Below, piece after piece: positions 16,851-25,799 of a DNA stretch of 64,000 nucleotides. This DNA comes from Sellimonas catena (GTDB taxonomy: Bacteria > Bacillota > Clostridia > Lachnospirales > Lachnospiraceae), in NCBI RefSeq assembly GCF_045063725.1, contig NZ_CP173695.1, one strand, 5' to 3'. The position numbers and the translations under genes were made by a program. Positions within the stretch are counted from its first letter, which is position 1. Every line of letters starts with the position of its first letter. The notes under the pieces were generated by a model, which did no database searches, was not told where the DNA came from, and was given only the letters and a program-made list of their open reading frames with translations.

Positions 16851-18638
16851 CTATTTCTCAGTAACTTCAAGGACTGGTTCAAATGTAGTAAGCGCCGTAT
16901 AGTCAACCGGGCCAGCATCCGTGATGGCGTAATCCGGGATCGCTGTAATCGGCAGGAAGAACATGTACATCATCGGGTCCGGCAGATCGGATCCCAGGCT
17001 TCTTGCCGCATGGTCGATTTTCTTTTCCCATGCCGCTATTTCTTCCGGTTCCAGATCGCTTACGATTCCTCCGACCGGAAGCGGCAGAAATTCCAGAATC
17101 TCGCCGTCTGCAACAACAACCTGTCCGCCGCCCTGCTCGATCACATAGTTTGCGGCGATGGACATATCTTCCGCACTGACTCCCATGACAACCAGGTTGT
17201 TGTCATCCGGTGCCGCGGAGGAAGCCATGGCACCCTTTTTCAGTTTCCATCCGGAGCAGAATGCAAGAGACTTGTTTCCGTTTCTTCCAAATCTTTCGAG
17301 GACAGATACCATTGCCACATCCTGTTCCGGATCCGGAAGCACAATGCCGTTTTCCACTTTCAGTACGACATCTCTTCTCTTACGGACGAACGGTCCTTTG
17401 ACGTCCATAGCCAGTACCTTCGCTTCCCCGTTCTCAATGGAAGTCCGGTATTCAAAATCTTCTTTTGTTGTCTTTTTGCATTTCAGAACCCCTTTTAATA
17501 CAGAACTTCTCTCCGGCGCCTGCAGCTCATAGCTAAGCTTGTGGTCCTTTGCTACCATTTTACCATTTGTCATGACTTCTTCTACATTGAAATTGTGAAG
17601 ATCATCGACAAACAGAATATCCGCGATTCTTCCCGGGCAGATGGAGCCTACCAGATGGTCGATCCGGTATGCTTCCGCGCTGTTGATGGTTGCCATCTGA
17701 ATCGCTGTCATCGGCTCTACTCCAGCCTTGATTGCCAGACGTACCACGTTGTCAAGATGTCCCTTTTCAAGAATATCCGTTGCGGTCACATCATCCGTAC
17801 AGAAGCTGACACGGCGCGCAAATGCAGGGTTGACCTCTGTTACCGCCTTGATGTTCTCTTCCAGGAAATGAGTAACCGATGATTCACGGATCAGCATGTG
17901 CATTCCTTTTCGCATCTTCTCCACTACCTCTTCATGGGTGTAGCTTTCATGGTCAAGACGTACTCCTCCGCAAAGGTAACCGTTCAGGTCATTGCCCTGT
18001 GCCATCGGCGCACATCCGAAAACCGGAAGACGGTTCTTGAAGGCCTCGGCAATTGCCCCTAATGTGTCCTCATCTTCTTCCTGAAGGAACTCTCTTACTG
18101 TTTCCCATACTCCAAAGCATTCCGGCCACTTCTGCACTTCCTGATGCACTTCTTTGGTGAAATTAAAAGCAACCGTAGATTCCGGAATGGTGTACGGAGT
18201 CTTGTACGGCGCTCCCCAAAATACTTTCAGAGGACTTTTCTTCACTTCAGCAAAGATTTCCTTCAGTCCTTCCAGACCGGATACGGAGATATACTCATCC
18301 AGACCGGAAATCATACTTGTCGTTCCTCTTGGCACAACCGCTTTTGCGTAACTTGTAATACTGAGCTTGCTGCATTCACTGTGAATGTGGCCGTCAATCA
18401 TACCCGGCACAAGGTATCTTCCTTTGGCATCGATAATCTCTGTGTCCGGTCCGATGTAGTCTTCCACATCACCGACTGCCGCGATCATATCATTGTACAC
18501 GGCAATGTCCGCCGGATACACTTCGCTTGACATGACGTTGACAAGCTGTCCGCCCCGGATCACCTTGTGTGCCGGGATCTTTCCGCGTCCTGCGCGGATC
18601 ATTTCCTTTAAATTTTCCACTGTTCTTTCCATTTTCAA
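16851..18638 (-). CDS. Adenine deaminase-like amidohydrolase (divergent paralog)
   Basis: A 595-residue protein with the same architecture as the next gene, but diverged at sites that matter. The HxH motif is kept (GMIDGHIHSECSKLSITSYA), as is FCTDDVTATDILEKGHLDN. The ADPHE block, present in the sister gene, is replaced by SGLDEYISVSGLEGL, losing a conserved His. The C-terminal domain (AAPDDNNLVVMGVS, GGGQVVVADGE) is intact. It may deaminate another purine or pterin, or be less active. It has a GGAGG ribosome site, is first in the operon, and is preceded by a structured leader. Confidence 0.8.
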   Translation of the reverse strand: MKMERTVENLKEMIRAGRGKIPAHKVIRGGQLVNVMSSEVYPADIAVYNDMIAAVGDVEDYIGPDTEIIDAKGRYLVPGMIDGHIHSECSKLSITSYAKAVVPRGTTSMISGLDEYISVSGLEGLKEIFAEVKKSPLKVFWGAPYKTPYTIPESTVAFNFTKEVHQEVQKWPECFGVWETVREFLQEEDEDTLGAIAEAFKNRLPVFGCAPMAQGNDLNGYLCGGVRLDHESYTHEEVVEKMRKGMHMLIRESSVTHFLEENIKAVTEVNPAFARRVSFCTDDVTATDILEKGHLDNVVRLAIKAGVEPMTAIQMATINSAEAYRIDHLVGSICPGRIADILFVDDLHNFNVEEVMTNGKMVAKDHKLSYELQAPERSSVLKGVLKCKKTTKEDFEYRTSIENGEAKVLAMDVKGPFVRKRRDVVLKVENGIVLPDPEQDVAMVSVLERFGRNGNKSLAFCSGWKLKKGAMASSAAPDDNNLVVMGVSAEDMSIAANYVIEQGGGQVVVADGEILEFLPLPVGGIVSDLEPEEIAAWEKKIDHAARSLGSDLPDPMMYMFFLPITAIPDYAITDAGPVDYTALTTFEPVLEVTEK

Positions 18639-18718
18639 ATCCTCCTTGCGTTTCGCTTCCTCTTACGGATGATTCCGTAAAGGGTGTTTTTACTCCCCAT
18701 ACAGCAGGAATGGGAAAT

Positions 18719-18774
18719 AAAAAAGATACATCGGCCAGAGGCTAAACAGGTTTCCCGTCCTGCGAATGTATCTT
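18719..18774 (-). promoter_or_regulatory. Structured leader: three-way junction ending in a U-run
   Basis: On the minus strand AAGATACAT (from 18774) pairs with ATGTATCTT, closing an internal hairpin GCAGGacgggaaACCTG and a second one, GCCtctGGC. The outer stem is followed by six Ts, so the fold can also act as a terminator, about 80 bases before the first deaminase gene. Upstream lies a GNRA hairpin GAAGC-GAAA-GCTTC (18805-18818). This looks like an attenuator or riboswitch-like element, but it lacks the conserved blocks of the classical purine riboswitch, and I cannot assign a class. Confidence 0.5.
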
Positions 18775-19031
18775 GAAGAATTTTCAACTATATTTGGTTG
18801 TGCCGAAGCTTTCGCTTCCTTTCGTTTTCCATCATAGCATAAGTGAAAACGATTGGAAATATATTAGTATATTATAATTTTACATGATTATTCATTAGTC
18901 ATACTTATATATTGTCCCATGATACGAACCCCTCTGCCACTTTCTTCCTTTTATTTTTTGATAGCCACTTTCTCTGTTTTGTATTATAATACTGGGATAT
19001 GACGCATTTAGAAAGAAAGGAATCAAAATTC

Positions 19032-19958
19032 ATGTATCGTCTGACAAAACACAAAGAATTGCTCGGCACCGTTTCCATTATCATAGCAACTCTCTGTTGG
19101 GGATTTTCCGGATGTTCCGGGCAGTATCTGCTGCACGATCTGGCACTCCCGACACCGGTTGTCCTCTGTATCCGGCAGATCAGCGCCGGGATTATCCTGA
19201 TTCTGCTGGACCTGATTTTTCGTAAAAAAGATTCCAAAGCACATCCGCATCCTTCCATCTGGCAGTCCATGGAAGATACGATGACACTGGTCTTTTTCGC
19301 GATTTTCGGCATCTGCCTGACACAGTTTACCTTTTTTATGTCGATCTATTATTCCGACTCCGGAACCGCGACGGTGCTGCAGTATCTGTCCACGATCATC
19401 ATTTTGATCGTCACCTGCATCCGCACCAGAACGCTTCCGAAAAAGACGGAAGCAGCCGCAATCATCGCCGCGGTGGCGGGCACCTTTATCATCAGCACCG
19501 GCGGACGGCCGGGGAACCTTGCAATCTCCGGGTACGCCCTGTTTTTCGGTCTGATCTGTGCCTTTTCCTACTCCACTTACACCCTGATTCCGGGAAAAAT
19601 TGTGCGGACTTACGGCGCCAAATACATCGTGGGGCGCGGAATGCTGATCAGCGGAATCTTTTTCTCCATTTTTGTCCGCCCATGGACCTATTCCATCGAC
19701 ATCACGCCGCAGGTCATCCTCGGATTTTGCGGGCTGATCCTGATTGGAACAGCGGCCGGCTCCACCTTCTATCATTTCGGAGCATCACTGCTGCCTCCGG
19801 TGAAGGCCGGAACCCTTGCAAACTTTGATCCGGTCTCCTCCGTGATCCTGACCGCTCTCCTGCTTGGCACCCGGTTTACGGCCGCCGATCTCATTGGATT
19901 TTTCTTTATTATCGGAGCCGTATTTCTTCTGAATATTTATCAGGTTAAAAAAGCATAG
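19032..19958 (+). CDS. EamA/DMT-family transporter
   Basis: A 308-residue membrane protein with ten helices in two EamA repeats. The first begins SIIIATLCWGFSGCSGQYLL and the second around AISGYALFFGLICAFSYSTY; PVSSVILTALLLGTRFTAAD is the typical last-repeat signature. DMT transporters export or import small metabolites such as amino acids. The frame is open from 18999, but the ATG at 19032 has GAAAGGA upstream and begins just before the first helix. Monocistronic and convergent with a LysR gene. Confidence 0.85.
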   Translation: MYRLTKHKELLGTVSIIIATLCWGFSGCSGQYLLHDLALPTPVVLCIRQISAGIILILLDLIFRKKDSKAHPHPSIWQSMEDTMTLVFFAIFGICLTQFTFFMSIYYSDSGTATVLQYLSTIIILIVTCIRTRTLPKKTEAAAIIAAVAGTFIISTGGRPGNLAISGYALFFGLICAFSYSTYTLIPGKIVRTYGAKYIVGRGMLISGIFFSIFVRPWTYSIDITPQVILGFCGLILIGTAAGSTFYHFGASLLPPVKAGTLANFDPVSSVILTALLLGTRFTAADLIGFFFIIGAVFLLNIYQVKKA

Positions 19959-19963
19959 CGTGT

Positions 19964-20007
19964 CAAAAAAGTTCCGCCTCTCCTCACGGGAAAAGCGGAA
20001 CTTTTCT
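19964..20007. terminator. Bidirectional terminator
   Basis: AAAAAAGTTCCGC and GCGGAACTTTTC flank a 16-base loop between the convergent EamA and LysR genes. Confidence 0.8.
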
Positions 20008-20860
20008 ATTTGATCGTATGCAGCCTCCTGAACACAGGCTGGAACAATTTCTGATCCGTCGTCTTGCAGACCAGATAGTAGGTGACGTCCACCTCGGGAT
20101 CAAGGATCGGAACAATCTTTTTCCCTTCCGGCATCCCATTCTGCCGCAGTAGTACATCCGACGCAAAGGACGGAAACGATCCTGCTTCCGCCACTTCGGA
20201 AAACGCGTCAAACTCATTCATCATCAGGAAATGAACGTGCGGAAGCTTTTCTTTACAGAATTCGTACCAGAAACCAATCTGTGTAAAGAGCAGAATGTTC
20301 TGTCCGTCAATATCAGAAAGAACAATTTCATCTTTTTCAGCCAGCGGATGCTGCTCCGGAACAGACAGATACAGTCGTTCCCGCCGGAACGGTACCGCAT
20401 ACAGGCCGTCCTTTTTCGGATCATGGTGCAGAACGACGATCTGATAAGAACCTTTCATCAGCCCCTCCATCAGCTCTTCATCGCTGTTTACAATCTCGGA
20501 TGAAATCGTCATCCCTCTATACTGCCCTGACAGAAGCGGCACAATATCCGAAACCGGCACCGGCGCACAGGAGCCAAGGGTGATTGTCCTTCTGCTCTTG
20601 TCAAAAAGCCGGACCCTTTCTACCATGTCCCGTTCCTGCTCCAGAATCTTCCGGGCATACTCTGCAGTAAGCCTGCCATTTTCATTTAGTGCAAGCCTGT
20701 TTTTCTGACGGTGAAACAACGGGACTCCCATCAGCTCCTCCAGCTTCTGCATCGAATGGCTGAGCGCCGGCTGTGATATATGAAGATATTCCGCTGCAGC
20801 CGAAAGCGTTCCGTATGTTTCAAACGCCACCAGCTGTTCCAGAAGATAGATTTCAATCAT
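20006..20860 (-). CDS. LysR-family regulator
   Basis: A 284-residue LysR protein. The winged helix occupies residues 1-60 (LSAAAEYLHISQPALSHSMQ recognition region), followed by a linker helix and an effector-binding domain from about residue 85 (RTITLGSCAPVPVSDIVPLL). The ATG at 20860 has an AGAGAGG ribosome site and is preferred over one seven codons upstream. It is divergent from an aldo/keto reductase gene, the usual layout for a LysR activator and its target; the effector is not known. Confidence 0.87.
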   Translation of the reverse strand: MIEIYLLEQLVAFETYGTLSAAAEYLHISQPALSHSMQKLEELMGVPLFHRQKNRLALNENGRLTAEYARKILEQERDMVERVRLFDKSRRTITLGSCAPVPVSDIVPLLSGQYRGMTISSEIVNSDEELMEGLMKGSYQIVVLHHDPKKDGLYAVPFRRERLYLSVPEQHPLAEKDEIVLSDIDGQNILLFTQIGFWYEFCKEKLPHVHFLMMNEFDAFSEVAEAGSFPSFASDVLLRQNGMPEGKKIVPILDPEVDVTYYLVCKTTDQKLFQPVFRRLHTIK

Positions 20861-20978
20861 GCAAGCACCTCTCTTTTTCACTATTCATTTCAATTATAGC
20901 ACAATTTGGAACCTGTATTGTACTTTTCTGAAAGGATCATCTACAATAAAGTCATCAAAAGAAATGGAGGTAAAAATC

Positions 20979-21830
20979 ATGGAATATGTGACTTTAAATA
21001 ATGGAATCAAAATGCCCCTGGAAGGATTTGGTGTATTTCAGGTACCGGATCCGGCACAGTGCAAACAGGCAGTTCTGGATGCTATAAACAGCGGTTATCG
21101 CCTGATCGATACGGCCGCTGCCTATATGAATGAGGAAGCTGTCGGCGCAGCCATCAAGGAAAGCGGAGTAGACCGCAGCGAGCTTTTCATCACAACCAAG
21201 CTCTGGGTACAGGATGCAGACTACGAAAGCGCAAAGAAAGCAATCGAGACTTCTCTTGAAAAACTGGGACTTGATTACCTTGATCTGTACCTGATCCATC
21301 AGCCGATGGGTGACTATGTAGGAGCTTACCGTGCAATGGAAGAGGCTTACAAAGAAGGAAAACTTCGTGCCATCGGTGTCTGCAACTTCTATCCGGCACG
21401 TCTGGCAGATCTTTGCGAGACAGTCGATGTGATCCCGGCAGTCAACCAGGTAGAGCTTCATCCATTCTTCCAGCAGGAAGACGCTCTTGCACTGATGAAA
21501 GAATACGGCGTACGTCCGGAAGCATGGGGACCATTCGCAGAAGGAAACCACGGCATCTTCACTCATCCGGTTCTTTCTTCTATCGGAGAAAAATACGGAA
21601 AGAGCGCAGCTCAGGTTGCTCTCCGCTGGAACGTACAGCGCGGCGTTGTCGTAATTCCAAAATCCGTTCACAAAGACCGTATGGAACAGAACATGAACAT
21701 CTGGGATTTTGAGCTCAGCGAAGAAGATATGAACGAAATCGCAAAACTGGATATCGGACACAGCGAAATCGTAAACCACGATGATCCGAACTTTGTAAAA
21801 ATGCTTCATGGCTTAAAAGTACATGAATAA
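20979..21830 (+). CDS. Aldo/keto reductase
   Basis: A 283-residue NADPH-dependent (beta/alpha)8 oxidoreductase. Catalytic tetrad visible: Asp and Tyr in GYRLIDTAAAYMNEEAVG, Lys in FITTKLWVQDADY, His in LDLYLIHQPMGDY. The cofactor-binding end is VVVIPKSVHKDRMEQN. It belongs to the prokaryotic AKR5 group (2,5-diketogluconate/YtbE-type). The ATG at 20979 has ATGGAGG upstream. It is divergent from a LysR regulator and has a close paralog at 22289-23155. Confidence 0.88.
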   Translation: MEYVTLNNGIKMPLEGFGVFQVPDPAQCKQAVLDAINSGYRLIDTAAAYMNEEAVGAAIKESGVDRSELFITTKLWVQDADYESAKKAIETSLEKLGLDYLDLYLIHQPMGDYVGAYRAMEEAYKEGKLRAIGVCNFYPARLADLCETVDVIPAVNQVELHPFFQQEDALALMKEYGVRPEAWGPFAEGNHGIFTHPVLSSIGEKYGKSAAQVALRWNVQRGVVVIPKSVHKDRMEQNMNIWDFELSEEDMNEIAKLDIGHSEIVNHDDPNFVKMLHGLKVHE

Positions 21831-21862
21831 AAAACAGAAACAACATTGAAAAACCAGGTATG

Positions 21863-21895
21863 AAAAGGGAGAGGCCGCAAACCTCTCCCGCTTTG
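21863..21895. terminator. Bidirectional terminator
   Basis: AAAAGGGAGAGG and CCTCTCCCGCTTT pair around a 7-base loop between two convergent genes. Confidence 0.8.
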
Positions 21896-22255
21896 TTATT
21901 CGTCGTCCGACAGCGTCAGGACTGCCGTAATACTTCCTTTTCCAAGTACCTGTTTCAATTCTGTCTCTGACAGATTCTGAACCTTTCCAAGCCTCGTAAA
22001 ATTCCACGTATTCGGTGCATAATAGATAACGAGAAGATTCCCTTCCGAAAGGATCACATCTCCGGCTTCGGTTGTAATCGTTTCGTCGTTCGTCGGAAAC
22101 TGCATCCCAAAGCTTCCGAACTTTTCCATATGGGCATAATCTTTCATTTCTATTGTAAACGGGCCTTTCTTCAGCAGTTCTTTCACTGCCTCCGCCGAAC
22201 TGTTCTCGTATAATTTCACCTGAATGGTCGTTCCATTCACTTCCATATTCATCAT
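21896..22255 (-). CDS. Cyclophilin-like domain protein
   Basis: A 119-residue single-domain protein. The pattern VNGTTIQVKLYENSSAEAVK, then FGSFGMQFPTNDETITTEAG and LSEGNLLVIYYAPNTWNFTR, and the end SITAVLTL, matches the bacterial cyclophilin-like beta-barrel family (TM1367-like). These lack proven peptidyl-prolyl isomerase activity and usually accompany reductases and redox proteins, as here. It follows the aldo/keto reductase at 22289-23155 by 33 bp on the same strand, so the two are probably co-transcribed. Confidence 0.8.
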   Translation of the reverse strand: MMNMEVNGTTIQVKLYENSSAEAVKELLKKGPFTIEMKDYAHMEKFGSFGMQFPTNDETITTEAGDVILSEGNLLVIYYAPNTWNFTRLGKVQNLSETELKQVLGKGSITAVLTLSDDE

Positions 22256-22288
22256 GATTCCATTCTCCTTTGCAAGCTTTTATTTCTC

Positions 22289-23155
22289 TTATAAACTGGT
22301 CAAAACAGGGTTGTTCAGATAATCGTACACTCGCCTGATCTCACTGATTTTTCGGGTGTCCAGCATGGACGGACAGTTTTTGTCCAGTTCCGCGATCCGC
22401 TGCATGTCTTCTGCATCCAGTTCAAAATCCCAGATCTTTCTGTTTTCTTCCATGCGCTCCCTATGAACCGATTTCGGAATGACAATGACGCCCTGCTGCA
22501 CATTCCAGCGCAGGAGAATCTGAGCCGGTGTCTTCTGATGTTTCGCCGCAATCTCCATCAGCACCGGTTCCTCAAACATTCCCTTCAATCCTTCCGCAAA
22601 AGGTGCCCAGGCCTCCGGCTGCACGCCGAGCTCTTCCATCAGCTGCAGATCTTCTGCGCGCTGGTAATGCGGGTGGCGCTCAATCTGATTGACCTGCGGT
22701 TTGATTTCCACGTTATAGCAGAAGTCAAGCAGGCGGTCCGGAAGGAAATTGCAGACTCCGATGGCACGAATCCGCCCTGCCCGGTACAACTCTTCCATTG
22801 CCCGCCACGATCCATAATAGTCGCCAAACGGCATATGAATCAAACACAGATCCAGATAGTCAAGCCCCAGCCGTTTCAGGGAATCCTCAAATGCCTTCAT
22901 CGTGTTGTCATAGCCCATTTCCTGAATATATGCTTTTGTCGTAATAAAAAGTTCCTCCCGCGGGATGCCGCAGGTTTTGACTGCCCGGCCGACCGCCTCT
23001 TCATTCTGATAGGAACTGGCCGTATCAATCAAACGATAACCGGATTCTATCGCATTTCTTACGACCTGCTCACACTCCTGCTCCGGTATCTGGAACACGC
23101 CAAATCCTTCCATTGGCATGGAAACTCCATTCGACAGTTTCACTGTTTCCGTCAT
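22289..23155 (-). CDS. Aldo/keto reductase (second copy)
   Basis: A 288-residue AKR5-type reductase, paralogous to the one at 20979. It has the catalytic Asp/Tyr in GYRLIDTASSYQNEEAVG, the Lys in FITTKAYIQEMGYD, the His in LDLCLIHMPFGDYYG, and the NADPH site VIVIPKSVHRERMEEN. The start ATG at 23155 has GGAGG nine bases upstream. A cyclophilin-like gene follows. The divergent LysR gene 205 bp away is the likely regulator. The substrate is not known. Confidence 0.88.
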   Translation of the reverse strand: MTETVKLSNGVSMPMEGFGVFQIPEQECEQVVRNAIESGYRLIDTASSYQNEEAVGRAVKTCGIPREELFITTKAYIQEMGYDNTMKAFEDSLKRLGLDYLDLCLIHMPFGDYYGSWRAMEELYRAGRIRAIGVCNFLPDRLLDFCYNVEIKPQVNQIERHPHYQRAEDLQLMEELGVQPEAWAPFAEGLKGMFEEPVLMEIAAKHQKTPAQILLRWNVQQGVIVIPKSVHRERMEENRKIWDFELDAEDMQRIAELDKNCPSMLDTRKISEIRRVYDYLNNPVLTSL

Positions 23156-23359
23156 AAAATCCGCCTCCTGCATTTTTTATTGATGACAGCAGACCGTCCG
23201 CACGGCGGCTGTCACCTGTTTGATTTCATTATAGGTCCGTTTTAAAGAAACAACAAACAGTTATCACTTCTTATTTATCATCACTTTCAGGAATGATAGA
23301 CTTGTGGTATACTGACCATATACTGATTTTATATTCCATACTTGAAAGGGTGAAACGGC

Positions 23360-24250
23360 ATGATCGAAACGCGACTGCTCCATTATTTTCTTGCAGTAGC
23401 AAGAGAACTGAATATTACAAAGGCGGCTCAGACACTGTTTATTTCCCAGTCTACCCTTTCCAGGCAGATGATGGATCTGGAAAGCCAGCTTGGAAAACAG
23501 CTCTTTATCCGCGGAAAACGAAGCATCGAACTGACGGAAGACGGGGTATTCCTTCGTAACCGTGCGCAGGAGATTATGAAACTTCTGGAAAATACAGAGA
23601 CCGCTCTTCATACGGACGCCGAGCATCTGAGCGGAGATATTTTTATCGGCTGCGGCGAAACGGTAGGAATGGATATGATCGCCGGGCTTCTGGCAGGGTT
23701 TCACAGAGATTATCCGGATGTCAAGCTTCATACTTACAGCGGGGATGCTGACGCCATCATGGACCGGATTGACAAAGGGCTCTCCGATATGGGACTTCTG
23801 CTTGGCCCGGTGCGGCAGGAAAAATACGATTACCTGAATCTACATCAAAAAGATGTTTACGGACTGCTGATGCCAAAGGACTGTGTGCTCGCCGGACAGA
23901 ACACCATCAACATCGATCAGCTGAAAACGCTTCCGATGATTCTGGCAGACCAGACCTTTTCCGGCCATCAGGATCTGGACTGGTTCGGTGAGGATGCCCT
24001 GAATGTCGTAGCGACCTACAATCTGATTTACAATGCTACCTATCTTGTGGAGCACGGCATCGGATATGCCCTTTGCCTTGACCGGCTTGTCAACACCATG
24101 GGACGAAACCTTGTATTTCGGCCAATCAGTCCGGAATTATCTGTAGGCCTTTATATGGTCACCAAAAAATATCAAACATTTTCACCGGCCGCAAAAGTAT
24201 TCTATGAACGCCTGAAAGCATTCACAACGGCAGTCGGTTCCGAAACATAA
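23360..24250 (+). CDS. LysR-family regulator
   Basis: A 296-residue LysR protein with a canonical DNA-binding start (HYFLAVARELNITKAAQTLF, then ISQSTLSRQMMDLESQLGKQ) and a CysB-like effector domain from about residue 90 (GDIFIGCGETVGMDMIAGLL). It is divergent from the second aldo/keto reductase and ends at a strong terminator. By position it should control the reductase/cyclophilin-like pair. Confidence 0.87.
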   Translation: MIETRLLHYFLAVARELNITKAAQTLFISQSTLSRQMMDLESQLGKQLFIRGKRSIELTEDGVFLRNRAQEIMKLLENTETALHTDAEHLSGDIFIGCGETVGMDMIAGLLAGFHRDYPDVKLHTYSGDADAIMDRIDKGLSDMGLLLGPVRQEKYDYLNLHQKDVYGLLMPKDCVLAGQNTINIDQLKTLPMILADQTFSGHQDLDWFGEDALNVVATYNLIYNATYLVEHGIGYALCLDRLVNTMGRNLVFRPISPELSVGLYMVTKKYQTFSPAAKVFYERLKAFTTAVGSET

Positions 24251-24257
24251 AGCCAGA

Positions 24258-24301
24258 GCAGGCAGCGGTTCTATCATCGTCCGCTGCCTGCCCTGCGTTT
24301 T
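24258..24301. terminator. Terminator between convergent genes
   Basis: GCAGGCAGCGG and CCGCTGCCTGC form an 11-bp stem after the LysR stop codon; T- and A-rich flanks serve either strand. Confidence 0.7.
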
Positions 24302-24307
24302 CATCAT

Positions 24308-24775
24308 CTATTTCCCGGAATTCTTTTTTCCTCTGTTCTTCCACACTCTTGCCAGAATATCTTTCAGCACCAGCATGGAATCCAGCTCATTATATCCATA
24401 TTCTTTTTCCATCCGGATCAAGAGCCTGCACAACTCTTCCGCATAATACGAAATGTCCACCTCTTTCTGGTAGGACGCCAGAATCGGATACTTTTTACTC
24501 CACGCTTTTGTCCAGTCGATCTTTTCTGTCACCTCGTCACTCATCCGGTCGATCACATCCTGAATCTCCTGCATTTCCACATCAAATGAAATCAGCTCAT
24601 CCAGCGAAAGACCGTACAACATCGAAAGCTGCTTTGCCTGGCGGATATCCGGAAGCGTCTCGTCGGTCTCCCACTTGGAGATCGTCTGCCTGCTCACACC
24701 AAGCTTCTCAGCCGCATCCTCCTGAGACAGCCCTTTCTTTTTCCTTGCCTGATACAGATTATTTCCTAAATTCAT
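24308..24775 (-). CDS. XRE-family transcriptional regulator
   Basis: A 155-residue protein with an N-terminal Cro/CI helix-turn-helix (KKGLSQEDAAEKLGVSRQTI, SKWETDETLPD) and a helical C-terminal domain of unknown role (about 75-150; many charged residues and DWTKAWSKKYPILASYQKEV). This layout is frequent in Lachnospiraceae regulators that control neighbouring membrane or stress genes. It has an AGGAGGA ribosome site and stands alone. The target is not evident. Confidence 0.85.
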   Translation of the reverse strand: MNLGNNLYQARKKKGLSQEDAAEKLGVSRQTISKWETDETLPDIRQAKQLSMLYGLSLDELISFDVEMQEIQDVIDRMSDEVTEKIDWTKAWSKKYPILASYQKEVDISYYAEELCRLLIRMEKEYGYNELDSMLVLKDILARVWKNRGKKNSGK

Positions 24776-24882
24776 AACTGTTCCTCCTGATGTTTTCTGT
24801 CTTCATTTTACCTGTTTTCGTGAAAAGATACCAGCAGGAATCCTGTACAGTTTCGCCCGTTTTCCTGACAGAAGGTGGGAAC

Positions 24883-24912
24883 AAAAAGGGGCGGCCTTTT
24901 CGGCCGCCCGCA
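24883..24912 (-). terminator. Rho-independent terminator
   Basis: On the minus strand GGGCGGCC-gaaaa-GGCCGCCC then CTTTTT, 8 bases past the hsp20 stop codon. Confidence 0.88.
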
Positions 24913-24919
24913 TGATTTA

Positions 24920-25369
24920 TTAGCCCTCGATCGCGATGTGCGATGCTTCTTCTACTTTCTTCTGATCTTTCTTCGGAACTGTCAGTTTCAGGATACCGTC
25001 TTCGTATTTCGCATGAATGTCTTCCTGTTTGACGTCATCGCCTACATAGAAGCTCCTGCTCATGCTGCCTGCATAACGCTCCTTGCGGATGTAGTTACCT
25101 TTTTTATCCTTCTCATCTTTATCCAGTCCCTTCGCTGCAGAAATGGTAAGATATCCATTCTTCAGCTGGGCATTGATCTCGTCTTTCTTAAATCCAGGGA
25201 GATCAATATCTACTTCGTAAGAATCATCTGTCTCTCTGACATCTGTCTTCATCATGTTCTTTGCGTGTTTTCCATACAACGGGTTTCTCTTTCCAAAGAA
25301 ATCATCATCAAATGGGAAATCCATCCAGTCATCAAATAAGTTTTCTCCAAAAATACTAGGCATCATCAT
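24920..25369 (-). CDS. Hsp20/alpha-crystallin small heat-shock protein (copy 2)
   Basis: A 149-residue small heat-shock protein, colinear with copy 1 at 10406-10855 and identical at its N-terminus (MMMPSIFGENLFDDWMDFPF). The alpha-crystallin domain contains DVRETDDSYEVDIDLPGFKK, GNYIRKERYAGSMSRSFYVG and KYEDGILKLTVPKK. It differs mainly in the variable arm (KRNPLYGKHAKN). It is transcribed from a CIRCE-controlled promoter whose upstream edge has been used as the integration site of the adjoining 15-kb island. Confidence 0.92.
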   Translation of the reverse strand: MMMPSIFGENLFDDWMDFPFDDDFFGKRNPLYGKHAKNMMKTDVRETDDSYEVDIDLPGFKKDEINAQLKNGYLTISAAKGLDKDEKDKKGNYIRKERYAGSMSRSFYVGDDVKQEDIHAKYEDGILKLTVPKKDQKKVEEASHIAIEG

Positions 25370-25489
25370 AAGTCATGTCTCCTTTCTTTATGACAATTCA
25401 TTTTATTTTAGCACTATCGGAGAAATCCGAAGTGTTGAAATCGAACAACTTTCTTTCGAGATCTTCATCTCTTCCTTTGTTCTAGTTGT

Positions 25490-25532
25490 AATATAGCACT
25501 TATTATTAGCAGTGTCAAGATGTGAGTGCTAA
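25490..25532 (-). promoter_or_regulatory. CIRCE operator and promoter of hsp20 copy 2
   Basis: On the minus strand TTAGCACTC-N9-CACTGCTAA (25506-25532; two mismatches to CIRCE) overlaps -35 TTGACA (25513-25518), with TATATT (25490-25495) 17 bp further on, the same arrangement as copy 1. The upstream CIRCE arm is also the first part of the island attachment repeat. Confidence 0.88.
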
Positions 25533-25541
25533 TTTTTTTAA
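25522..25541 (+). repeat. attL core, 20-bp direct repeat
   Basis: GTGAGTGCTAATTTTTTTAA, identical to 40951-40970. With two mismatches the match extends about seven bases further left (CAAGA before it). The first part, GAGTGCTAA, is the CIRCE arm of hsp20 copy 2. Confidence 0.8.
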
Positions 25542-25625
25542 TAATTTTTTTGGAAAACCTCAAAAAAGCTTGATTTTATGGGCTTTTTCGGGCTTTCCAA
25601 ATTTTTGATTTTTTCAAAAAATGGC

Positions 25626-25727
25626 TTACTACACCATTTTTACACCATTTCTACACCAATTTCAGAATCGGGGACCTCCAAAATCCCCTGTAAATTCAAG
25701 GAAATCTGAGTTAATTTACTACACCAT
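25626..25727 (+). repeat. Left arm-type integrase sites
   Basis: TTACTACACCAT occurs at 25626-25637 and 25716-25727, with two shorter variants (TACACCATTT, CTACACCAAT) at 25641-25660. The identical 12-mer occurs twice at the right end in the same orientation. These fit the arm sites bound by the N-terminal domain of Tn916/lambda-type integrases. Confidence 0.65.
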
Positions 25728-25799
25728 CAAAAGCAGAAAAATCTGATTTTTTTCACCATCATGCCCTTAAAACCTCCAATGCCGGGACAGAAATTCCCA

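Noticed and set aside
18719..18774. Classical purine riboswitch
   Set aside because: The outer stem and two hairpins are suggestive, but the conserved junction and loop sequences of purine riboswitches are absent, so no class was assigned.
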